NCBI GenBank assembly: GCA_030584185.1
Contig: CP129495.1
Coordinates: forward strand, 1-64,000
Direction: 5' to 3'
Length of the DNA stretch: 64,000 bases
From: Acidimicrobiia bacterium
GTDB taxonomy: Bacteria > Actinomycetota > Acidimicrobiia > Spongiisociales > UBA11373
Positions 16,610 through 24,403 of the stretch are shown in pieces. Each line of letters opens with the position of its first letter. The stretch's first letter is position 1. A program made the translations under genes and the position numbers. The notes beneath the pieces were generated by a model, which ran no database searches, was not told where the DNA came from, and saw only the letters and a list, made by a program, of their open reading frames with translations.

Positions 16610-17337
16610 CGGTAGATGCCGGCGACGCGCAGGGCGGTGGCGGCAACCTCCCCGGTGGCGGCCAGTTCGCCTGGACTTGAGGTGAATCCGACCACGAGAC
16701 GGCACCAATCGCCTCCCGGGCCTCGGATCACCTCGGAGGCGTCGGCAGGGCCGGACACCCATCTGGAGTACTGCGGACCCGACAGATCGACCTTGATGGG
16801 GGAGTACTGCTCCCCAGCGGCGGCGAATGCGTTGGGGAGGGTCGCCCAGCCGAGCCAGGCGACATGGCGCAGCCGGGCTGCGTCGATGATCTCCTTGGAG
16901 AGGGCGCTGAGGACTCCGAGCCCGTGAGCCCAGGTGTCGGCGAGGCGGATGGTGGCAAAGGTTCGCGCCGCGATCGTCTTGCCCACCCACGGAACCCGGT
17001 CCGACGGACCCATCCTGCTCAGGGCGTCGACCACGTCGGCGCGGGCGAAACGCCACCACTCGATCACCTCCTGAGGCCGTCTCCCCTTGGCCTCGGCGAC
17101 TCCGGCCTTCTCGAAGGTGGCCAGGTCCCCGTAGGTGGCGAGCAGCTCTTCCATGGTGGTCTCGCCGACCAGGAGTGAGGCGGAGTGCTGCTCGCCCCAG
17201 GCGAGGATGGCGATGGTGTCGGCGACTGTTACGCCGCCGCGGGCGACGCGTTGACGCCAGTCCCGATCCGGCGCCCGCTGGAGGGACTGGTCAAGTGCCT
17301 GTTGTTCGGCGACGAGGTCGGCGAGGATCTCGCGCAT
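16606..17337 (-). CDS. TIGR03084-family (DinB/mycothiol maleylpyruvate isomerase-like) protein
   Basis: The 243-residue protein fits the TIGR03084 group of the DinB/MDMPI superfamily: an N-terminal four-helix bundle (LVAEQQALDQSL, VADTIAILAWGEQHSASLL) and a C-terminal SCP2-like segment from about residue 170 that ends GELAATGEVAATALRVAGIYR. Histidines in WGEQHS and DTWAHG are the likely metal-site ligands. Related enzymes use mycothiol, the actinobacterial thiol. The reaction of this group is unknown. It is the first gene of the minus-strand operon and its stop overlaps the BtpA-like start. Confidence 0.83.
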   Translation of the reverse strand: MREILADLVAEQQALDQSLQRAPDRDWRQRVARGGVTVADTIAILAWGEQHSASLLVGETTMEELLATYGDLATFEKAGVAEAKGRRPQEVIEWWRFARADVVDALSRMGPSDRVPWVGKTIAARTFATIRLADTWAHGLGVLSALSKEIIDAARLRHVAWLGWATLPNAFAAAGEQYSPIKVDLSGPQYSRWVSGPADASEVIRGPGGDWCRLVVGFTSSPGELAATGEVAATALRVAGIYR

Positions 17338-17352
17338 GGGAGCACAAGGTTA

Positions 17353-18423
17353 CTAGCACCCGGCGCCGGTACCTTCGGGGGTGTCCACCTCGTTGAGCCG
17401 GTCGATCAGCCTTCGGAGACGGCCGTGGCTGCGACGGTCGAAGTGCAGCGTCACCCGCTCCAGGTGCAGCCGGTCCTGGTCTGCCTCCTCGGCAGCGGTC
17501 GGCGGCGACGCCTTGATCCGACCCGACTCGAGGATGTCGGAGAACTCGTCGTTCAGAGCCGCCACACCCTCCGGCCCCGGTGCCTTGTGCATGCGCAGAA
17601 CGAGGCGTTCGTCGACGTAGCGGTGCGAGTCGTAGTTGCGGTAGAAGCCGCAGATCTCTCTCACCGCCGACTCGGTGTCGGTGACCAGGGTGAACAGGCC
17701 GAGGTCGTCGGGGGAGATCATTCCCTGGGACACCAGAGTGCCTTCGACGAAGTCGATCCACGGGCCCCAGTAACCAGTCCCCGGGGCCTCGATGAGCACG
17801 ATGGGGTGCATCGGCGCCTTCCCCGTCTGGGTGAGGGTGAGCAGTTCGAAGGTCTCGTCCTGGGTCCCGAAGCCGCCGGGGAAGAGGGCGAAGGCGTGCG
17901 ACTCCTTGACGAACATCAGCTTCCGGGTGAAGAAGTACTTGAAGTTGATCAGCCGGGCGTCGTCGACGTAGGGGTTGGCCGCGTCCTCGAAGGGCAGCCT
18001 GATGTTCACCCCGAAGGAAGCCTCGCCGCCTGCTCCCTTGTTGGCCGCCTCCATCGTCCCCGGTCCGGCCCCGGTGATGATCATCCATTGGCGGTCACCG
18101 GTCATCACCTCGCCCAGTTCGGCGGCGAGCAGATAGTTGGGATCGTCCACGGGGGTTCGCGCCGAACCGAAGACGGTGAGCTTGCGGATGTGGCGGTACC
18201 GGTGGAACACGGTGAACGAGTAGCGCAGCTCTTTCAGGGTGGCGTTGACCAGTTTGAGGTCGCCGCGGTCCGGGTCGTCACGATGCAGCCTGAGGATCGT
18301 GACCATCATCTCAGAGATGAGATCTGCGTCCTCGTGTTCGTGGGGGTGCCCGGCCACGGCGTCGGCGGCGAGCCGCCTTATCCGCTCGTCCAGCATCGGG
18401 TCACCCATCTCGTACCGCCGCAT
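17353..18423 (-). CDS. LOG-family protein (lysine-decarboxylase-like Rossmann fold), long form
   Basis: The 356-residue protein contains the LOG motif PGGFGTQDETFELLTLTQTG near residue 170, preceded by TVFGSART (about 86-93) and GAGPGTMEAANKGA (about 118-131). These build the nucleotide-phosphate binding site. LOG enzymes cleave cytokinin or nucleoside monophosphates to base and ribose phosphate. This longer type carries about 75 extra N-terminal and 90 extra C-terminal residues compared with the 190-residue minimal form. The substrate is not known. It precedes the TIGR03084 gene by 15 bp on the same strand and could drive the operon. Confidence 0.85.
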   Translation of the reverse strand: MRRYEMGDPMLDERIRRLAADAVAGHPHEHEDADLISEMMVTILRLHRDDPDRGDLKLVNATLKELRYSFTVFHRYRHIRKLTVFGSARTPVDDPNYLLAAELGEVMTGDRQWMIITGAGPGTMEAANKGAGGEASFGVNIRLPFEDAANPYVDDARLINFKYFFTRKLMFVKESHAFALFPGGFGTQDETFELLTLTQTGKAPMHPIVLIEAPGTGYWGPWIDFVEGTLVSQGMISPDDLGLFTLVTDTESAVREICGFYRNYDSHRYVDERLVLRMHKAPGPEGVAALNDEFSDILESGRIKASPPTAAEEADQDRLHLERVTLHFDRRSHGRLRRLIDRLNEVDTPEGTGAGC

Positions 18424-18465
18424 CCCCGCGACGGTAGTGCCTGCCGGTTGCTCGAACCGCCAGGC

Positions 18466-19458
18466 TCAGGCGGCGAACGGAGGCCCCTCCGGCCCGCGCC
18501 GGGCCACCGCCGACCACACGGTCTCGTAGTGGTCGAGGTCGAACGGGTCGACATGGCTCAGCACGAACTCCTCCCAGGATCTCCGCAGCGGGTCGGCGTC
18601 CCTGGAATACATCCACAGTCCGGCCGGTATCCGGTCCAGGACCGAGCGCAGGCTCATCGGGGTTCCGACGCGGGTGCGTGCATCCGACGAGGTGAAGGAC
18701 TCGTTGACCTCGACGGCGAGCCGGGCGATCGTGGTGACGAACGCCCCCTTGAGCCGCGGGTACCGCCGGTTGAGCATCGCCTCGATCTGGGTGAGGTCGG
18801 GGAAGCGCTTCTCCCAGATCACCCATCGATCGGCGAAAGCCTTGTTCAGCGTCTGGGTCCCGGCGTAGTCGCGAAGGTCGGTGGGGTTCATGGTCCCGAA
18901 GATCCGGGTGTCCGGGCGGAGTCGGACCGTCTCGCCGGTGGGAAGGTCGAGAGCCTGGTAGCGATCGAGCAGGCCATGGAGTGCGAACAGGGTCTCGGCC
19001 CCGGCGGCGTTCAGCTCGGAGAGGTTGATCAGCGAAGGGCCGCGCAGAGCCCGGGTGATGTCGCCGTCCTCCCAGCGGCTCTCGGTTCCGCCGCGCCCAT
19101 CACCGTGGAGCTTGACCGATCCGATGAGGGTGATGTCGCGCACCTCGCCGGTCAGGGGGATGCGGAAGTAGGGCAGGCGCAACAATGCGGCGAACTGTTC
19201 GAGGTCGTGGTCCTTCCCGGTTCCCATGTGCCCGCGCAGTGCCACGTGCAGCGGCGCCTCGATCACCTCCATGCGGCGGACCTGTTCCAGGGCCGCGAGG
19301 CGATAGAGCATCCCCAGGTCCACGTAGTGGGGGTCCGGGTCGGGGATCTTGCCGGCTCGTTGGGTCGCCTCGGGGGTGTCGTCGGGCAGGGCGAACGCCT
19401 CCAACTCGATGGCGGCGCCCTCACCGGTCGGGTCGGTGAACACCACGGTTTCAGGCAT
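18466..19458 (-). CDS. MoxR/CbbQ-like AAA protein with altered Walker motifs
   Basis: The 330-residue protein aligns with MoxR/CbbQ/CobS-type AAA+ proteins: a P-loop region at 76-83 (GHMGTGKD), a sensor-like RIFGTMNPTDLRDYAGT and a C-terminal helical lid. The Walker A Ser/Thr after the lysine is Asp (GKD), and the Walker B region reads LINLSEL (143-149), with Ser where the Mg-binding Asp is expected and the Glu kept. ATP hydrolysis may be impaired or use a different geometry. The ATG at 19458 overlaps the stop of the vWA gene upstream by 8 bp. AAA-vWA pairs act as remodelling or metal-insertion chaperones in known systems. Confidence 0.8.
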   Translation of the reverse strand: MPETVVFTDPTGEGAAIELEAFALPDDTPEATQRAGKIPDPDPHYVDLGMLYRLAALEQVRRMEVIEAPLHVALRGHMGTGKDHDLEQFAALLRLPYFRIPLTGEVRDITLIGSVKLHGDGRGGTESRWEDGDITRALRGPSLINLSELNAAGAETLFALHGLLDRYQALDLPTGETVRLRPDTRIFGTMNPTDLRDYAGTQTLNKAFADRWVIWEKRFPDLTQIEAMLNRRYPRLKGAFVTTIARLAVEVNESFTSSDARTRVGTPMSLRSVLDRIPAGLWMYSRDADPLRRSWEEFVLSHVDPFDLDHYETVWSAVARRGPEGPPFAA

Positions 19459-21541
19459 CGATCCTCCTCGCGAGCGGCTCATCGTAAAGGCGTCCCTCGT
19501 GCCCCCACCACGTGTCGCCTCCGGCGAGGGCGATCGAGCGCCGCAGGGCGGAGCGCACGCCGTCGACCATCGCCCTGGTGAGGGCATCGGGGCGCTCCAC
19601 CACCCGGCTCCGGGAGTACGCCGCCGCCACGGTGGCGTCACCGATCCCGATCCCGAGCACCGTGGTTCCCGCCGCCTCCACGGCGTCCACCGATGCGGAG
19701 AGGGTCTCGATCGACCCCCGGGTCATCCCGTCGGCCAACACCACCAGCATCCGCACCTGGGTGTTGCGTGCCCCGAGGCGGGTGGCGGCGTGACTCACGT
19801 TGAGCTCGTCGACGTTGGCCGCCTTCTCGAACATCGAGACCGGCGGGCTCCCGGCGGGGTCGCGTCTCGCTGCCTGGGAGGCCTCCGCAGGACGCGCCGC
19901 CGTCCAGAAGAGGCCGGCCAAGCCGGGCTCGGCGGCTTCCCACCGCTGGTCGAACGACTTGAGCAGGTAGTGGTTGACCGTCCTGGTGAGCCGGTCGGCG
20001 GCGCCTCCCTGGCTGCGCCGCAGGGAGCCCTGGGTTCCGTCCAGGCGCTGCTGGTAGGAGCGCTCGCTGTCGCCGGGGAGGGCGGCGAATGCCCGGTTGA
20101 AGAGGGCGATCTCGAACTCGATCTGGAGTTCGTCACAGAGTCGGGCGAGGGTCACCGCCCCGAGCGTCGCCGCCGCCATCGCCCACGGCGCCTTGGTCCC
20201 CCCGGGAAGGGAGCGAGGCTGCAACATGCTCGCCGACCCGTCGACGAGCAGGCTCACCGCGTAGGCGCGCCGGGTGGGCAGTGAGCGTCGCTCGAACATC
20301 CGCTGGTAGAGCCCGGCTCCGAGGAACAGGGCGGCATGCGGGGAGAGGTCGCCGGCATCGTATCCGGAGCGAAGGCCGCGTCGCTGGTTGGCCGCAAACA
20401 GCGGGTACAGCTCACCCGAGACCTGCCGTTGGGCGACATCCCAGGCGCGCGCCGCCTCTCCGATGGCATGCCTCCCGTCGGCGGCGAAGCGATCGAAGAG
20501 GCCGGGAAGCGCCGAGACCAGCAGCTTCCCTCCCTGACCGGTGGGGAGGTACACCTCGGGTGCTTCCGAGACCCGCAGGATCTGGTCGGCAGCCGGATCG
20601 CCCGCCTGCTGGGTGTCGGCGCGGCGGCCCTGGTCCGCCTCGACCTGGGCGCTCTGTCGTGTGGCGTCGTAGGACTCGGCGTCGCGCAGGATGGGGGAGA
20701 TGATCCGGACCGCATCGACGGTGGAGTCGATCTGGGATCGTTCGACGGCTTGTGATTCGCGGTCGCCCGACGTCGGAGAGGCCTCGGTGAGCAGTCCATG
20801 GAGGCGCGCCAGTGCCAGCAGCCTCATGGCGGCCGTGGCCGCCTCCCAGGGACCGTCGGCGCCCCGGGCATCGGATATCAGGTCGGCGGCCTCCTCCAGC
20901 GCCGCCGCAACCGGCGGGTCGGCCTCGCCCTGCAGCGAGCCGAGGTCGCGGTACCCGCCGACGGCGAGGAAACAGGCGAGGGCGAACTGGCCCATCGGTC
21001 GGGCCCGCCCCATCGCCGATGGCACCGAGGCCAGGTACAGATCCCGCAGGACCGACCTCGCCCCCGGATAGGCGTCCAGGTTCTGTGCCTCCTGGCGGGC
21101 ATCCTCGATGGTCAGGAACATCGCCTCGGCGGCGGCGCCTCCGGCGCGTTCGATGGCATCGAGCAGCGCCACCGGCTCGTCGGGAGGAGGGTCGGAGCCT
21201 TCGGGCAACCACTCCGCGGGTATGGGGCGGGGCTCGTCGAGATCCGTGCTCAGCAGATGGACCGTCTCATGGAGGGCGGCGGCGAGGGCCACCTCGCCGG
21301 CGGTGACCGGGGCGCGGCGGGCGTACGCCGCCTGGAAGACGCCGGGGTCGAGCACTATCTCGCCGGGTGCGGCCGCCGGGCGCGACCCGAGTCGAACCTT
21401 GAGGTCGTCGTCTCCGGCCAGGGACCGGGCGAAACGGGTGACGGCGGGAGCCACCCGCTGATAGCGCGCCACGACCGCCTCCACCGCCCGTTCCTGCGGA
21501 GGGAGGATCTCGGTGAGCAGTGTCTCGTTGCGGTGACGCAC
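19451..21541 (-). CDS. von Willebrand factor A protein with an HExxH motif, partner of the AAA protein
   Basis: The 696-residue protein has a C-terminal vWA domain whose MIDAS motif DGSAS lies at 434-438, followed by conserved-type segments VRMLVVLADGMT and TTVLGIGIGD. It resembles the CobT/NorD-type partners of MoxR-like ATPases. The N-terminal third contains HETVH at 91-95 with acidic residues in TIEDARQEAQ (E146) further on, the layout of a zincin metalloprotease-like site. The middle is helical and charged. It is the first gene of a two-gene unit, with the AAA gene overlapping its 3' end. The client is unknown. Confidence 0.8.
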   Translation of the reverse strand: MRHRNETLLTEILPPQERAVEAVVARYQRVAPAVTRFARSLAGDDDLKVRLGSRPAAAPGEIVLDPGVFQAAYARRAPVTAGEVALAAALHETVHLLSTDLDEPRPIPAEWLPEGSDPPPDEPVALLDAIERAGGAAAEAMFLTIEDARQEAQNLDAYPGARSVLRDLYLASVPSAMGRARPMGQFALACFLAVGGYRDLGSLQGEADPPVAAALEEAADLISDARGADGPWEAATAAMRLLALARLHGLLTEASPTSGDRESQAVERSQIDSTVDAVRIISPILRDAESYDATRQSAQVEADQGRRADTQQAGDPAADQILRVSEAPEVYLPTGQGGKLLVSALPGLFDRFAADGRHAIGEAARAWDVAQRQVSGELYPLFAANQRRGLRSGYDAGDLSPHAALFLGAGLYQRMFERRSLPTRRAYAVSLLVDGSASMLQPRSLPGGTKAPWAMAAATLGAVTLARLCDELQIEFEIALFNRAFAALPGDSERSYQQRLDGTQGSLRRSQGGAADRLTRTVNHYLLKSFDQRWEAAEPGLAGLFWTAARPAEASQAARRDPAGSPPVSMFEKAANVDELNVSHAATRLGARNTQVRMLVVLADGMTRGSIETLSASVDAVEAAGTTVLGIGIGDATVAAAYSRSRVVERPDALTRAMVDGVRSALRRSIALAGGDTWWGHEGRLYDEPLARRIDA

Positions 21542-21673
21542 AGCCCGTCATCTTCTCATGCCCGGCGGGGTTCGGGCGGCTCGGCAGCGCCCGGATCGGG
21601 TGACTACACTCTCATGACCCTGGGCCCCGGGTATTGCCGCGGCTCAGATTCCAATATGGAGGGAAGCCAGACA

Positions 21674-23005
21674 ATGAGTCGGAGAATGAAGACATTCCGA
21701 CCGCTGGGAGTCCTGCTGGTCGTGCTGGCGCTCGTCGCCGTCGCCTGTGGCGATGACGATGAGACCACCACCACGGCAGCAGGGTTCACTCCCGGCGCTC
21801 TCGGATACATCGAAGTCGCCCCCGGCGAACCGATCGAGATCCGCGCCCTACAGGCGATCTCGGGCGATGTCGCGCCTCTGGGCACCGACCAGGTTCGAGG
21901 CGTCGAGCTCGCGATCGCCGACTACGGCGACATCGCCGGGCACTCGGTGAGCCTGGGCACGGTCGAGGACGACGGCTGCTCCGCCGAAGGCGGGCAGGCC
22001 GGCGCCCAGGCGATCATCGCCCAGCTGACCGACGCCGGCGACGGCAAGTTCACCGGTCCTCTGGCAGTCATCGGGACCACCTGTTCCGGTGCCGGCCGTG
22101 GCGCCCTGCCCCTCCTCTCCGAGGCGGGATTGGTGCTGATCTCGGGATCGAACACGTCGCCTTCGCTGACCTCGGACCTCGAGGGCACCGCCGGTGAGGA
22201 CTACCTCCCCGGCTACTACCGGACCGCGCACAACGACCTGTTCCAGGGTGGTGCGGTGGCGAGGTTCGTCTACAACGAGCTGGGGATCACCACGGCCGCC
22301 GCCATCCACGATGGCGACCCCTACACGGACGGCCTGGCGACCGCCTTCAAGAACACCTTCGAGTCGCTCGGTGGCACCATCTCGGTGTACACGGCGGTCA
22401 ACAAGGGCGACACCGACATGACCGCGGTTCTCACCGAGGTCGCCGCCGGTGCTCCCGAGGCGGTGTTCTTCCCCATCTTCCAGCCCGAGGGTGACTTCAT
22501 CATCCAGCAGGCCGGAAGCGTGGCGGGACTCGAGAACGTCACCTGGATCGGGGCCGACGGCCTCCTGGGCGACGACTTCATGTCGCTCCCGGAGTCGGCG
22601 GGGATGTACTTCTCCGGACCGGACCTTCGCTTCGGTGACAACGCCAGCCAGACGGGCAAGTCGTACAGCGACTTCCTGACGGAGTACGAGTCCACCTACG
22701 GTGAGGCTCCGCCCCAGGTGTTCCACGCCCACACCTACGACGCAACCGTGATGGTGCTCGCCGCCATCGAGGCGGTGGCGTTCCAGGAGGAGGACGGCAC
22801 CCTGAAGATCGACCGGCAGGCGTTCCGTGACGCCCTGACGGCGACCTCCGGGTTCGCCGGGATGACCGGTTCGCTGTCCTGCGACGCATTCGGTGACTGC
22901 GGTGCCCAGACGATCGCCATCGTCAAGCACGAGGATCCGAGCGACGTGGCGGCCGGCAAGGCCAACATCGTCTACAGCGAGGCCAAGGGCGTCGTCAGCG
23001 ACTGA
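21674..23005 (+). CDS. livK: Branched-chain amino-acid type ABC substrate-binding lipoprotein
   Basis: The 443-residue product has a lipoprotein signal (basic start, LLVVLALVAVAC, C at about residue 25) followed by a short Asp/Thr linker and a Leu/Ile/Val-binding (periplasmic-binding fold I) domain. Typical elements are LQAISGDVAPLGTDQVRGVELA, the TCSGAG and NTSPSLTS binding loops, and the hinge region FHAHTYDATVMV. It captures a branched-chain or related amino acid (or amide) outside the cell for the LivHMGF transporter that follows. I prefer the ATG at 21674 over that at 21656, because GGAGGG lies about ten bases upstream of it. Confidence 0.9.
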   Translation: MSRRMKTFRPLGVLLVVLALVAVACGDDDETTTTAAGFTPGALGYIEVAPGEPIEIRALQAISGDVAPLGTDQVRGVELAIADYGDIAGHSVSLGTVEDDGCSAEGGQAGAQAIIAQLTDAGDGKFTGPLAVIGTTCSGAGRGALPLLSEAGLVLISGSNTSPSLTSDLEGTAGEDYLPGYYRTAHNDLFQGGAVARFVYNELGITTAAAIHDGDPYTDGLATAFKNTFESLGGTISVYTAVNKGDTDMTAVLTEVAAGAPEAVFFPIFQPEGDFIIQQAGSVAGLENVTWIGADGLLGDDFMSLPESAGMYFSGPDLRFGDNASQTGKSYSDFLTEYESTYGEAPPQVFHAHTYDATVMVLAAIEAVAFQEEDGTLKIDRQAFRDALTATSGFAGMTGSLSCDAFGDCGAQTIAIVKHEDPSDVAAGKANIVYSEAKGVVSD

Positions 23006-23028
23006 CGCCCCTGGTTCGACAATCGAGT

Positions 23029-23068
23029 GAAGGAGGGGCCCGGCCCCTGGTGACCGGGCCCCTCCTTC
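23029..23068 (+). terminator. Perfect 15-bp hairpin after livK
   Basis: Bases 23029-23043 and 23054-23068 are exact inverse complements (GAAGGAGGGGCCCGG against CCGGGCCCCTCCTTC) with a 10-base loop. It follows the livK stop by 24 bp. There is no T-run afterwards, so it may be a weak or processing-type hairpin that protects the livK mRNA and lowers livHMGF expression relative to the abundant binding protein. This is inference from position. Confidence 0.7.
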
Positions 23069-23116
23069 CACATCCGGCCCCGATTCCCCACAGACCGAGC
23101 AATCCACCATTCAGGC

Positions 23117-24403
23117 ATGACCTCCAGAAACTCCACACTCAGCAGGGTCCTCGCCCTCGATGCCCCCACCCTGGCTGTCGACCTCTTTCTCTTTGCGATG
23201 AAGGCCCTGCTCCTCTTCTTCGCCACCTGGGCCCTGGTGGGAACGATCGCACTTCAGGTTTCCGGCCGCGGCCTCACAGGCGCCGCCTGGGCGGATGTCT
23301 TCGCCGGGGGGCTCGCCCAGGGGTTCATGTACGGGCTGATCGCCCTCGGCTACTCGATGGTCTACGGCGTGCTGGGCTTCATCAACTTCGCCCACGGCGA
23401 GGTGTTCATGGCCGGGGCGATGACCGGATACTTCGTGGCCGACGCCCTCTTCGACGCCGGGATGTGGGAGTCGGCCTTCCTGCCGGCGCTCCTCATCGCC
23501 CTCTTGTGTTCGATGCTGGTCTCGACCCTGGTGGCGGTGGTGATCGAGCGGGTCGCCTACCGGCCCTTGCGGGGTGCACCCCGCCTGATCCCGTTGATCA
23601 CCTCGATCGGGGCGTCGTTCTTCGTGCAGTACGCCGTGCGCGGGCTGGTGGGCGACGCCTACAAGACGTTCCCCCTGCTTCCCGAAGGCCTCCAGAACCG
23701 GGTGTCGATCCTCGGTTTGAACGTCGAGGGCATCAAGCTGCTGGTGATCGGCACCGCGATACTGTCGATGTTCGCCCTGTGGGCCTTCGTCACCCGGTCC
23801 AAGACCGGTCGGGCGATGCGGGCGGTCGCCGAGGACAAGGAGATCGCCTCGCTGATGGGGATCGACGTCGATCGGGTCGTCGTCACCACCTTCGCCGTCG
23901 GCGGCGCCATGGCCGGGGTCGGCGGGATCCTGTGGGCGATGCTCTTCGGCAAGGTGTTCTTCCTCACCGGCTTCCTGCCCGGCATCAAGGCGTTCACCGC
24001 GGCGGTGCTGGGCGGGATCGGCAACCTCCCCGGAGCGATGCTGGGCGGTATCTCGCTCGGCCTCGTGGAGGCGTCGGGCCCCACGCTGCTGTCGGGGATG
24101 AGCTGGGTGATTCCGACCTGGGTCGCACTGGTGGTGTCGGCGTGCGCCGCCGGGGCGATCTTCCACGGCTGGCGGCTGGCAGCCGGCCTGGAGGCGAGAA
24201 GGATGGGCATGGCGATCGGGTTCATGCTGTTCGGGGTGATCGGGGTCCTGGCCGGCGTGTTCCTCCTCCCGGGTGCTTCGGTGTACATCCCGGGGGCTTC
24301 ACAACTCAAGGACATGATCGCCTTCATCGTCCTCATCGGTGTCCTCATGATCCGGCCTATCGGCCTGCTCGGTGAGCGGCTGGCCGTGGAGGAGCGCGGA
24401 TGA
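23117..24403 (+). CDS. livH: Branched-chain amino-acid ABC permease LivH, extended
   Basis: The 428-residue membrane protein carries the LivH core with GFMYGLIALGYSMVYGVLGF near residue 72, FAHGEVFM, a YRPLRGAPRLIPLITSIG loop (the cytoplasmic coupling loop of the family), MGIDVDRVV and a late GGIGNLPGAMLGG. LivH proteins are usually about 290-310 residues. This one has about 65 extra N-terminal residues with one hydrophobic helix, plus a C-terminal stretch of about 70 residues. It forms the translocation channel with LivM. The start ATG at 23117 lies after the hairpin, and the stop overlaps livM (ATGA). Confidence 0.92.
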   Translation: MTSRNSTLSRVLALDAPTLAVDLFLFAMKALLLFFATWALVGTIALQVSGRGLTGAAWADVFAGGLAQGFMYGLIALGYSMVYGVLGFINFAHGEVFMAGAMTGYFVADALFDAGMWESAFLPALLIALLCSMLVSTLVAVVIERVAYRPLRGAPRLIPLITSIGASFFVQYAVRGLVGDAYKTFPLLPEGLQNRVSILGLNVEGIKLLVIGTAILSMFALWAFVTRSKTGRAMRAVAEDKEIASLMGIDVDRVVVTTFAVGGAMAGVGGILWAMLFGKVFFLTGFLPGIKAFTAAVLGGIGNLPGAMLGGISLGLVEASGPTLLSGMSWVIPTWVALVVSACAAGAIFHGWRLAAGLEARRMGMAIGFMLFGVIGVLAGVFLLPGASVYIPGASQLKDMIAFIVLIGVLMIRPIGLLGERLAVEERG

